Of a stretch of DNA of 64,000 bases, positions 54,350 to 63,862 are shown piece by piece. This DNA comes from Luzula sylvatica (taxonomy: Eukaryota > Streptophyta > Magnoliopsida > Poales > Juncaceae): positions 12,007,167 to 12,071,166 of the forward strand of contig OX326956.1 of assembly GCA_946800325.1 (NCBI GenBank). The letters are read 5' to 3'. A program made the position numbers and the translations under genes. Each line of letters starts with the position of its first letter. The first letter of the stretch is position 1. Below the pieces are notes generated by a model. It worked only from the letters and a program-made list of their open reading frames with translations, was not told the DNA's origin and searched no databases.

Positions 54350-57300
54350 TTCAAAAAAATCAATTACGATATTTTTAAAAAAACTGTTAAAATTGAAGTG
54401 TAGCACAAGCAAAATACCCAATTTTCATTTCGTACTCAAAATACTCCATAATCCAAAACTAACACACACAAATTTCATTTTTTTCCAAAATTTCTTAAAA
54501 ATGAAAAAACAAAAGTCTAACACCTTTAAAAAATTCAATTACGATATTTTTAAAAACATGTTAAAATTGAAGTGTAGCACAAGCAAAATACCCAATTTTC
54601 ATGTCGTACTCAAAATACTCAGTAATTGATGGCTAACACACCACTTTCAATTTTTTCAGAACTTTCTTAAAAATGCAAACACTGAAGTCTAACAACTTAA
54701 AAAAAATCAATTAAGATAGTTTTCATAAAAATGTTAAAATTTGAAGTGTAAAACAAGTAAAATACTCAATTTTCATGTCGTACTCAAAATATTCCCTAAA
54801 TGAAAACCAACACACACAAATTTCATTTTTTTCAAATATTTCTTAAAATACAAATACAGAAGTCTAACACCTTCAAAAAATTCAATTAAGACATTTTTAT
54901 GAAAATTGTTAAAATTGAAGTGTAACACAAGCAAAATACTCTCATGTCGTACTCAAAATACTCCGTAATTGTAGACAAACACACACAAATTTCAATTTTT
55001 TCAAAAATTTCTTAAAAATGCAAAAACGGAAGTCTTACACCTTCAAAAATTCAATTATGATATTTGGCAAAAAATGTTAAAATTGAAGTATGACATAAGC
55101 AAATTACTCAATTTTCATGTCGTACTCAAAATACTCCGTAATTGAAGACTAACACACACCAGCTTCAATTTTTTCGAAAATTTCTTAAAAATGCAAAAAC
55201 AGAAGTCTAACACCTTCAAAAAATTCAGTTAAGGTATTTTGTAAAAAAAATTAAAATTGAAGTGTAACACAAGCAAATTACTCAATTTTCATGTCGTACT
55301 CCAAATAATCCGAAATTGAAGACTAACACACACGAGTTTTAATTTTTTCAAAACTTTCTTAAAAATGAAAAAACAGACGTCTAACACCTTCAAAAAATTC
55401 AATTACGATATTTTTTTTAAAAAATGTTAAAATTGAAGTGTAACACAAGCAAAATACCCAATTTCCATTTCGTACTCCAAATACTCCATAATCGAAAACT
55501 AACACACACTAATTTCATTTTTTTCCAAAATTTCTTAAAAATGAAAAACAGAAGTCTTATACCTTCAAAAAATTCAATTCCGATATTTTTTAAAAAAATA
55601 TTAAAATTGAAGTGTGACACAAGCAAAATACCCAATTTTCATGTCGTACTCAAAATACACAGTAATTGAAGGCTAACACACAACTTTCAATTTTTTCAAA
55701 ACTTTCTTAAAAATGCAAAAACTGAAGTCTAACAACTTCAAAAACATTCAATTAACATAGTTTTTAAGAAAATGTTAAAATTTGAAGTGTAAAACAAGTA
55801 AAATATTCAATTTTCTTGTCGTACTAAAAATATTCCGTAAATGAAGACCAACACACACAAATTTCATTTTTTTTCAAATATTTCTTAAAATGCAAATACA
55901 GAAGTCTAACACCTTCAAAAAATTCAATTAATCCATTTTTATAAAAATTGTTAAAATTTAAGTGTAACACAGGCAAAATACTGTCATGTCGTACTCAAAA
56001 TACTCCGTAATTGTAGACTAGCACACACAAATTTCAATTTTTTCAAAGATTTCTTAAAAATGTTAAAACAGAAGTCTTACACCTTCAAAAAATTCAATTA
56101 CATTATATTGTAAAAAATGTTAAATTGAAGTGTAACACAAGCAAATTACTCAATTTTCATGTCGTAATCAAAATACTCCTTAATTGAAGACTAACACACA
56201 CGAGTTTCAATTTTTTCAAAACATTCTAAAAATTTCAAAAATAGAAGTCTAACACTTTAAAAAATTCAATTACTTGAAGTGTAACACAAGCAAAATACCC
56301 TATTTTCATTTCGTACACGAAAATACTCCATAATTGAGACAAACACACGAAAATTTTATTTTTTTCAAAAATTTCTAAAATGCAAAAACAGAAGTCTAAC
56401 ACCTTCAAAAAAATTCAACTACGATATTTTTTAATAAAATGTCAATATTGAAGTGTAACACAAGAAAAATACCCAATTTTCATGTCGTACCCAAAATACA
56501 ACGTAATTGAAGACTAACACACACAAATTTCAATTTTTTCAAAACTTTCTTATAAATGCAAAAACTAAAGTCTAACACCTTCAAAAAATTCAATAAAGAT
56601 ATTTTTTTTTAAATGTTAAAATTTGAACTGTAAAACAAGCAAAATTGTCAATTTTGATGTCGTACTCAAAAAACTCCATAATTGAAGATCAACACACACA
56701 AATTTCATTTTTTTCAAATTTTTCTGAAAAATTCAAATACATAAGACTAAGACCTTCAACAAATTCAATTATGGTATTTTGTAAAAAATGTTAAAATTGA
56801 AGTGTAACACAAGCAAATTACTCAATTTTCATGTCTTACTCAAAATACTCCGTAATTGAAGACTAACACACACAAGTTTCAATTTTTTCAATACTTTCTT
56901 AAAAATGCAAAAACAGAAGTCTAACACCTTCAAAAAAATCAATTACGCTATTTTTTAAAAAAAATGTTAAAATCGAAGTGTAACACAAGCAAAATACCCA
57001 ATTTTCATTTCGTACTCAAAATACTCCATAATCCAAAACTAACACACACAAATTTCTTTTTTTCAAAAATTTCTTAAAAATGAGAAAACAAAAGCCTAAC
57101 ACCTTTAAAAAATTCAATTACGATATTTTTAAAAACATGTTAAAATTGAAGTGTAACACAAGCAAAATACCCAATTTTCATATCGTACACAAAATACTCA
57201 ATAATTGAGACTAACACACACAAAAAAAAAAATTTCATAAATTTCTTAAAAATGCAAAAACAGAAGCCTAACAACTTCAAAAAAATTCAGTTAACATAGT

Positions 57301-58200
57301 TTTTAAAAAAATGTTAAAATTTGAAGTGTAAAACAAGTAAAATACTCAATTTTCATGTCGTACAAGAAATATTCCGTAAATGAAGACCAACACACACAAA
57401 TTTCATTTTTTCGAATATTTCTTACAATGCAAATACAGAAGTCTAACACCTTCAAAAAATTCAATTAATCCATTTTTATAAAAATTGTTAAAATTTGAGT
57501 GTAACACAAGCAAAATACTGTCATGTCGTACTCAAAATTCTCCGTAATTGTAGACTAACACACACAAATTTCAATTTTTTCAAAGATTTCTTAAAAATGT
57601 TAAAACAGAAGTCTAGCACCTTCAAAAAATTCAATTATGGTATATTGTAAAAAATGTTAAATTGAAGTGTAACACAAGCAAATTACTCAATTTTCATGTC
57701 GTAATCAAAATACTCCTTAATTGAAGACTAACACACACGAGTTTCAATTTTTTCAAAACTTTCTAAAAATTTCAAAAATAGAAGTCTAACACCTTCAAAA
57801 AGTTCAATTACTTGAAGTGTAACACAAGCAAAATACCCAATTTTCATTTCGTGCACAAAAATACTCCATAATTGAAACTAACACACGAAAATTTTATTTT
57901 TTTCGAAAATTTCTTAAAAATGCAAAAACAGAAGTCTAACACCTTCAAAAATATTCAACTATGATATTTTTTAATAAAATGTCAATATTGAAGTGTAACA
58001 CAAGCAAAATACCAACACACACAAATTTCATTTTTTCAAATATTTCTTAAAATGCAAATACAGAAGTCTAACCCCTTCAAAAAATTCAATTTAGACATTT
58101 ATATAAAAATTATTAAAATTTAAGTGTAACACAAGCAAAATTCTCTCATGTCGTACTCAAAATACTTTGTAATTGAAGATTAACACACACAAGTTTCAAT
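54350..58200 (+). repeat. Satellite 2 segment duplicated ~6.1-6.3 kb upstream, right copy
   Basis: This matches 48,220-51,950 in order, with more differences than the 3.80-kb pair and one extra monomer (caaagatttcttaaaaatgt then taaaacagaagtcttac, near 56,045). After about 58,200 the similarity ends and diverged single monomers follow. The region between the copies (51,950-54,350) is itself built from the same variant monomers, so 42.9-58.2 kb is one nested expansion rather than two isolated events. Confidence 0.75.
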
Positions 58201-61200
58201 TTTTTCGAAACTTTCTTAAAAATGCAAAAACAAAAGTCTAACACTTTCAAAAAATTCAATTACTATATATTTAAAAACAAATGTTAAAATTTAAGTGTAA
58301 CACAAGCAAAATACCCAATTTTCATGTCGTACTCAAAATACACCATAATTGAAAACTAACACACACAAATTTCATATTTTTCCAAAATTTCTTAAAAATG
58401 AAAAAATAGAAGTCTAACACCATCAAAAAATTCAATTAAGATATTTTTTTAAAAAATGTTAAAATTTTAAGTGTAAAACAAGTAAAATACTCAATTTTCA
58501 TGTCGTACTCAAAATATTCCCTAATTGAAGACCAACACACACAAATTTAATTTTTTTCAAATATTTCTTAAAAATGCAAATACAGATGTCTAACACTTTC
58601 AAAAAATTCAATTATGACATTTTTATAAAAATTGATAAAAATTAAGCGTAACATAAGCAAAATACTCTCATGTCGTACTCAAAATACTCCGTAATTGAAG
58701 ACCAACATACACAAATTTCAATTTTTTCAGAAATTTCTTAAGAATGCAAAAACAGAAGTCTAGCACCTCGAAATAATTCAATTTCGATATTTTTAAAAAA
58801 AATGTTAAAATTGAAGTGTAACACAAGCAAAATACCCAATTTTCAAGTCGTACTCAAAATACTCCTTAATTGAAGACTAACAAACACAAATTTAAATTTT
58901 TTCTAAACTTTCTTATCAATGCAAAAACTGAAGTCTGACACCTTCAAAAAAATTCAATTAAGATATTTTTATTAAAATTGTTAAAATTAAAGTGTAACAC
59001 AAGCAAAATACTCAAGTTTCATGCCGTACTCAAAATACTCCGAAAGTGAAAACTAACACAAAAATATTTCAATTTTTTCTAATATTTTTCTTAAAAATGC
59101 AAAAACAGAAGTCTAACACCTTCAACAAATTCAATCACGATATTTTTTTTAAAAATGTTAAACTTGAAATGTAACACAAGAAAAATACTCAAGTTTCATG
59201 CCGTACTCAAAATACTCCGTAACTGAAGACTGGCACACACAAGTTTCAATTTTTTCAAAACTTTCTTAAAAATGAAAAAAAAAACAGACGTCCAACTCCT
59301 TCAAAAAATACAATTTCGATATTTTTTTAAAAAAAATTGTTAAAATTGAACTGTAAAAGAAGTAAAATACCCAATTTTCATTTCGTACTCAAAATACTCC
59401 GTAATTGAAGACAAACACACACAAATTTCATTTTTTTCAAAAATTTCTTTAAAATGCAAAAACTGAAGTCTAGTACCCTCAAAAAATTCAATTATGATAT
59501 TTTTTTAAAAAAATGTTAAAGTTTAAGTGTAAAACAAGCAAACTACCCAATTTTCATTTCGTACCTAAAATACGCCATAATTGAAAACTAACACACAAAT
59601 TTATTTATTTTTAAAAATTTCTTAAAAATGCAAAAACAGAAGTCTAGCACCTTGAAATAATTCAATTCCGATATTTTTTAAAAAAATGTTAAAATTTAAG
59701 TGTAAAAGCAAAATACCCAATTTTCATGTCGTACTCAAAATACTCCGTAATTGAAGACTAACAAACACAAATTTGAATTTTTTCAAAACTTTCTTATAAA
59801 TGCAAAAACTGAAGTCTAACACCTTCAAAAAAATTCAATTAAGATATTTTTTTTTTAAATGTACAAATTAGAAGTCTAAAACAAGCAAAATTATCAATTG
59901 TCATGTCGTACTTAAAATACTCCATAGTTGAAGACCAGCACACACAAATTTCGTTTTTTTTCAAATATTTCTTAAAATGCAAATACAGAAGTCTAACACC
60001 TTCAAAAAATTCAATTAAGACATTTTTATAAAAATTGTTAAAATTTAAGTGTAATTCAAGCAAAATAATCTCATGTCGTACTCAAAATACTCCGTAATTG
60101 AAGACAGGCACACACAAATTTCAATTTATTCCAAAAATTTCTTAAAAATGCAAAAACAGAAGTCTAACACCTTCAAAAATTTATATTTTGGTATTTTGTA
60201 AAAAATGTTAAAATTGAAGTGTACCACAAGCAAATTACTCTCATGTCGTACTCAAAATACTCCGTAATTGAAGACTAACACACACGAGTTTCAATTTTTT
60301 CAAAACTTTCTTAAAAATGCAAAAACAGAAGTCTAACACCCTCAAAAAATTCAATTACGATATATTTTAAAAAAATGTTAAAATTGAAGTGTAACACAAG
60401 CAAAATACCCAATTCTCATTTCGTACTCAAAATACTCCATAATTGAAGACTAACACACACAAGTTTCAATTTTTTTCAAAACTTTCTTAAAAATGCAAAA
60501 AACAGAAGTCTTACACCTTAAAAATATTCAATTACGATATTTTTAAAAAAAAATGTTCAAATTGAAGTGTAAAACAAGCAAAATACTCAATTTTCACTTC
60601 GTACTCAAAATACTCCATAATTGAAGACAAACACACACAAATTTCATTTTTTTTCAAAAATTTCTTAAAAATGCAAAAACAGAAGTCTAACACCTTCAAA
60701 AAATTCAATTACGATATTTTTGTTAAAAATGTTAAAATTGAAGTGTAACACAAGCAAAATACCCAATTTTCATTTTGTACTTAAAATACTCCATAATTGA
60801 AAACTAACACACACAAATTTCATTTTTTTTTTAATTTCTTAAAAATGCAAAAACAGAAGTCTAGCACCTTGAAATAATTCAATTCCGATATTTTTTTAAA
60901 AAATGTTAAAATTTAACTGTAACACAAGCAAAATACCCAATTTTCATGTTGTACTCAACATACTCCATAATTGAAGACTAACAAACACAAATTTCAATTT
61001 TATCAAAACTTTCTTATAAATGCAAAAACTGAAGTCTAACCTTCAAAAAAAATTCAATTAAGACATTTTTAAAAAAAAAATGTTAATATTTAAAGTGTGA
61101 AACAACCAAAATACTCAATTTTCATGTCGTACTCAAAATACTCCATAATTGAAGACCAACACACACAAATTTCAATTTTTTCAAAACTTTCTTAAAAATG

Positions 61201-62196
61201 CAAAAACATAAGTCTAACACCTTCAAAATAATTCAATTACGATATTTTTTTTATTAAATGTTAAAATTGAAGTGTAACACAACAAAAATACCCAATTTTC
61301 ATTTCGTACTCAAAATACTCTATAATTGAAGACTAACACATACAAATTTCATTTTTTTCAAAAATTTCTTAAAAATGCAAAAACAGAAGTCTAGCCCTTC
61401 AAAACAATTCAACTACGATATTTTTTAAAAAAAAATGTTAAAATTGAAGTGTAATACAAGCAAAATACCTAATTTTCATGTCGTACTCAAAATACTCCGT
61501 AATTGAAGACTAGCACACAAAAATTTCTAATTTGCAAAAACAGAAGTCTAACTCCTTCAAACAATTCAATTATGATTTTTTTATAAAAAATGTTAAAATT
61601 GAAGTGTAACACAAGCAAATTACTCAATTTTGATGTCTTACCCAAAATACTCCGTAATTGAAGACTAACACACACAAGTTTCAATTTTTTCAAAGCTTTC
61701 TTAAAAATGCAAAAACAAAAGTCTAACACCTAAAAAAAATTCAATTACGATATTTTTTAAAAATATGTTAAAATTGAAGTGTAACACAAGAAAAATACCA
61801 AATTTTCATTTCGTACTCAAAATACTCAATAATTGAAGACCAACTCATACAAATTTCGTTTTTTTCAAAAATTTCTTAAAAATGCTAAAACAGAAGTCTA
61901 ACACCATCAAAAAAATTCAAATACGATATTTTTTTTTTAAATGTTAAAATTAAAGTGTAACACAAGCAAAATAACCAATTTTCATGTCGTACTCAAAGTA
62001 CTTCGTAATCGAAGACTAACACACACAAATTTCAATTTTATCAAAATCAGAAGTCTACACCTTCAAAAAATTCAATTATGATTTGTTTATAAAAAATGTT
62101 AAAATTGAAGTATTAAACAACCAAAATACTCAATTTTCTTGTCGTACTCGAAATACTACATAATGGAAGACCAACACACACAAATATCATTTTTTT

Positions 62197-62200
<4 letters not shown>
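58200..62200 (+). repeat. Right edge of satellite 2: diverged monomers
   Basis: The ~175-base period and polarity continue, but subtype order is irregular and the marked deletion families stop. Private changes are frequent: caagcaaactacccaatttt near 59,535, an attcaagc variant near 60,056, and a monomer near 61,520 lacking much of its second subunit (aaatttctaatttgcaaaaa). The last monomer is cut at ttttttcaaa, about two thirds through, where the (TA)n run begins. Confidence 0.7.

Positions 62201-62241
<41 letters not shown>
62200..62241. repeat. (TA)n microsatellite at the satellite edge
   Basis: About 20 uninterrupted TA units begin inside the satellite 2 motif tttttcaaatatttctt, which naturally supplies the seed atat. 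The run directly adjoins non-satellite DNA beginning gggggaggatccc. (TA)n runs are prone to breakage and slippage and are also preferred insertion sites for several plant DNA transposons. Confidence 0.95.
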
Positions 62242-62243
<2 letters not shown>

Positions 62244-62300
62244 GGGAGGATCCCTTGACATCAAGTTGGGACTCCCATAATTAACTGAGGTCCAACTTAA
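62242..62300. mobile_element. Possible left terminus of a MULE-type element
   Basis: The sequence changes abruptly from the (TA)n run to gggggaggatcccttgacat, a G-rich end with more G+C than its surroundings, followed about 560 bases later by a FAR1-related coding fragment. FAR1/FHY3 proteins derive from Mutator-like transposases, so this could be a terminal inverted repeat. The partner end and the 9-11-bp target duplication would lie outside the window and cannot be tested here. It could equally be ordinary flanking DNA. Confidence 0.3.
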
Positions 62301-62387
62301 CGGTAACTTTCCATCCATCTCTCTGTCTTGCGTGAACTGAAGCGACGCACAGAACAAAACAAGAAAGAGAAGAAGAAGCGACCATCC

Positions 62388-62483
62388 ATGTTTCTGATTT
62401 TGAAACGAAGAGCTGCAACAAAAAGGGAGCCGATTGAATTATGTTTAGTGATTACAACAAACGAAGAGAGCTGCAACAAATAG
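62388..62483 (+). other. Short upstream open frame in the presumed 5' leader of the FAR1-like fragment
   Basis: An ATG at 62,388 opens 31 codons ending in TAG at 62,481-62,483, upstream of the FAR1-like start. The surrounding sequence (ccatccatctctctgtcttg, aagaaagagaagaagaagcg) looks like a plant 5' leader. The frame includes parts of a repeated gaagag..ctgcaacaaa segment (62,405 and 62,461) and has no recognisable domain. It is more likely leader sequence than a protein gene. Confidence 0.2.
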
Positions 62484-62488
62484 AGAGG

Positions 62489-62584
62489 AATCAAATCACG
62501 TTTTCTAAAAACAGAGAGGTAATCAAATCACGTTTTCTAAAAACAAAGAGGTAATCAAATCACGTTTTCTCTCTTGGCTACCAG
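62489..62584. repeat. 32-bp tandem repeat, three copies
   Basis: aatcaaatcacgttttct begins at 62,489, 62,521 and 62,553, exactly 32 bases apart. The first two copies continue aaaaacagagaggt / aaaaacaaagaggt; the third changes to ctcttggctacc. Each repeat joint contains gaggtaatc, which resembles a plant splice donor (GAG|GTAATC). A leader intron running to the ttatag acceptor at 62,791-62,796 is possible. Confidence 0.85.
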
Positions 62585-62804
62585 AATAAGACAAAAAAAC
62601 AGAGGTAATCAACTTCTAAAATCCTTGCTGCCACTTGCAAGCAAAAGCAAAAAAATCAACTTATATTCTTATTTACACATTACATTTAGCAATTTATTGA
62701 AGTAAATCATATATTCAATACAGCTACATTTTGATTCAATATTTATAATTGGATTCAATTTTCCTCGATTATAACTATACAATTTTTTTATTATAGAAAA
62801 AGTA

Positions 62805-63143
62805 ATGACGACACCTTCAACAAGCAATGTAATTAAACAAGCAGAATCTTTCCATGACGAGGACACGGAACTAGAGGTATTTCTTTCACCTTAAAAGTAA
62901 AAAATTCGAATTGTAATAAATTGATTCAAATATGCTAATTCCATTTTGTCATGAATAATTCATTAGGTCCCTCTCAATCCTCTCGTGGATAATCCATTTT
63001 TTGTTGGAGACGATCATATCGATGAACCATTCATAGGGATGGAGTTTGTGGAAGCGATGGTTATGGAAGCGACAATGATTATGGAAGCGATGATTAGGGT
63101 GTTTTGTTTATACATGTGTCTAGACATTTCCATTGTATTTTGA
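62805..63143 (+). pseudogene. FAR1/FHY3-related (MULE-transposase-derived) N-terminal fragment, two putative exons
   Basis: Putative exon 1 runs 62,805-62,876 from ATG (24 codons, MTTPSTSNVIKQAESFHDED then TELE) to a GAG|GTATTT donor. Exon 2 runs 62,967-63,143, after an attcattag acceptor, and is in frame through to TGA. Exon 2 encodes VPLNPLVDNPFFVGDDHIDE followed by PFIGMEF. The EPFIGMEF motif is the hallmark lead-in to the FAR1 DNA-binding domain. In the family it should be followed by the domain with its Cys/His zinc-binding residues, then a MULE transposase domain and a SWIM zinc finger. Here it degenerates into a repeated MEA stretch (from atggaagcga copies) and stops: about 82 residues against several hundred for the family. 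It is probably a remnant of a MULE or FAR1-RELATED SEQUENCE gene. Without splicing, the first frame stops 15 bases past the donor. Family assignment rests on one motif plus the acidic context, so it is moderate. Confidence 0.6.
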
Positions 63144-63149
63144 TTATTT

Positions 63150-63530
63150 AGGGTTTATTTGAAAATTCAGAGCAAGATTGTGGAATTTTGAGTTTTTCTT
63201 GGGTTCATTTGCAATTTTGAGCAAAACTGAAAATTTAAGTTTTTGTAGGGTTTATTTGCAAATTCAGAGCAAGATTGTCAAATTTTGAGTTTTTGTTGGG
63301 CTCATTTGTAATTTTGAGATAAATTGAATATTTGAGTTTTGTAGGGTTTATTTGTAAATTCAGAGGAACATTGTGAATTATGAGTTTTTCTTGGGTTTAT
63401 TTGCAATTTTGAGCAAAAGCTGATAATTTGAATTTTTGTAGGGTTTATTTGCAAATTTGAGCAAGATTGTAAATTTTTGATGGGTTCATTTGCAATTTTG
63501 AGTTTTTGTAGGATTCATTTGCAATTGTTA
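63150..63530. repeat. ~97-bp minisatellite, about four copies, each a diverged dimer
   Basis: agggtttattt starts at 63,150, 63,247, 63,343 and 63,440, spacings of 97, 96 and 97. Each unit contains gcaaattcagagcaagattg, then gagtttttgttgggctcatt and gcaattttgagcaaaa. The two halves (gggtttattt...gagttttt and gggctcattt...aagttttt) resemble each other, so the basic unit is about 48 bp. It lies just after the stop codon of the FAR1-like fragment, where an intact gene would continue, and has probably replaced or filled former coding or intron sequence. Confidence 0.85.
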
Positions 63531-63543
63531 AAAAACAGTGGGT

Positions 63544-63745
63544 AGTACACAAAAAATTATCCCCATCGGCTCGAAATCGCATTTCATACATTGTTTCATA
63601 ATTGTATTACATACACATAAATACATAGTACAAAAAAAAAATATCGCCAACGGGTCGAAATCATATTTCATACATAGTTCCGTTCCGTAATTACATACAG
63701 ATATACAGATAATTACAGAGTACAAAAAGAAAAAATATCGCCAAA
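63544..63745. repeat. Three-copy 83-92-bp direct repeat
   Basis: Copies begin agtacacaaaaaattatccc (63,544), agtacaaaaaaaaaatatcg (63,627) and agtacaaaaagaaaaaatat (63,719, partial). Each continues with a c.cc.acggg/ctcg.aatc and a catttcatacat motif, the third only through the first of these. On the minus strand the repeat gives recurring weak peptides (MKYDFDPLAIFF, MKCDFEPMGIIF), which are probably a by-product of the repetition rather than a protein. Confidence 0.75.
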
Positions 63746-63862
63746 CGGGTCGGATCTCCTTCTCTTGCATCCAGAATGAACACCCTCACTCCATTTCCAG
63801 TAGTTGGATCCAGAATGAATACCGTCCCTATTTTTACCCCATCACCCTGAAAATCAAGCTTA
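63742..63862 (-). other. Possible exon fragment on the minus strand, unidentified
   Basis: Read on the minus strand, a cttgattttcag acceptor-like sequence (about 63,851-63,862) precedes an open stretch encoding GDGVKIGTVFILDPTTGNGV then RVFILDAREGDPTR. Its base composition is less AT-rich than its neighbours. The peptide contains VFILD twice, produced by a 40-bp imperfect duplication (atccagaatgaa at 63,769 and 63,809 on the plus strand). No family is recognised. It may be part of a gene or element continuing outside the window, or chance. Confidence 0.25.

Larger units (their letters stand above)
46141..57830 (+). repeat. Six satellite 2 monomers sharing a 26-bp deletion (ttcaattacttgaagtg)
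   Basis: The sequence ttcaattacttgaagtgtaa appears with its gaagtg at 46,173, 49,972, 51,514, 53,695, 56,275 and 57,814. The usual gatattttttaaaaaaatgt spacer between ttcaattac and ttgaagtg is absent: gaagtc to gaagtg is 32 bases instead of about 58. Intervals are about 3,799, 1,542, 2,181, 2,580 and 1,539. This single-origin mark tracks the nested duplications of the right half of the array and is absent from the left half as far as I read. Confidence 0.85.
12833..62200 (+). repeat. Satellite 2: tandem array of ~175-bp monomers
   Basis: About 280 head-to-tail monomers, all in one orientation. The phrase tgttaaaattgaagtgtaac and close variants returns every ~175 bases (for example near 12,850, 13,025, 13,200 and 13,375). 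The best conserved stretch is catgtcgtactcaaaatact. Subtypes can be told apart. a: ttatggtattttgtaaaa, caaattactc. b: acgatattttt, ataccc, tttcgtactc, aatcgaaaac. c: atactcagtaattg, ctgaagtctaacaacttc. d: tttgaagtgtaaaacaag, tattccctaaatgaagacc. e: acatttttataaaaattg, atactctcatg. f: gaagtatgacacaag. About 175 bp suits one nucleosome plus linker and is common for plant centromeric or heterochromatic satellites, but position on the chromosome cannot be read from this window. Short frames of up to about 106 codons are repeat by-products. No intact mobile element interrupts the array. Confidence 0.96.

Noticed and set aside
16760..61729. Frames of 62-106 codons in satellite 2 (for example the identical 81-codon frames at 43,584 and 47,385)
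   Set aside because: They translate one or more satellite monomers in AT-rich phase. Their identity reflects the 3.80-kb duplication, not selection on protein.
1..62200. CRISPR array
   Set aside because: The repeats are contiguous monomers without unique spacers, and the gene context is absent.
12833..62200. Common ancestry of satellites 1 and 2
   Set aside because: They share only AT-rich words such as caaattttac and acaaacac; no ordered set of landmarks aligns.
62297..62866. Minus-strand frames of 65 codons around 62.3-62.9 kb
   Set aside because: They run antisense to the better supported FAR1-like leader and exon 1 and have no recognisable domain.
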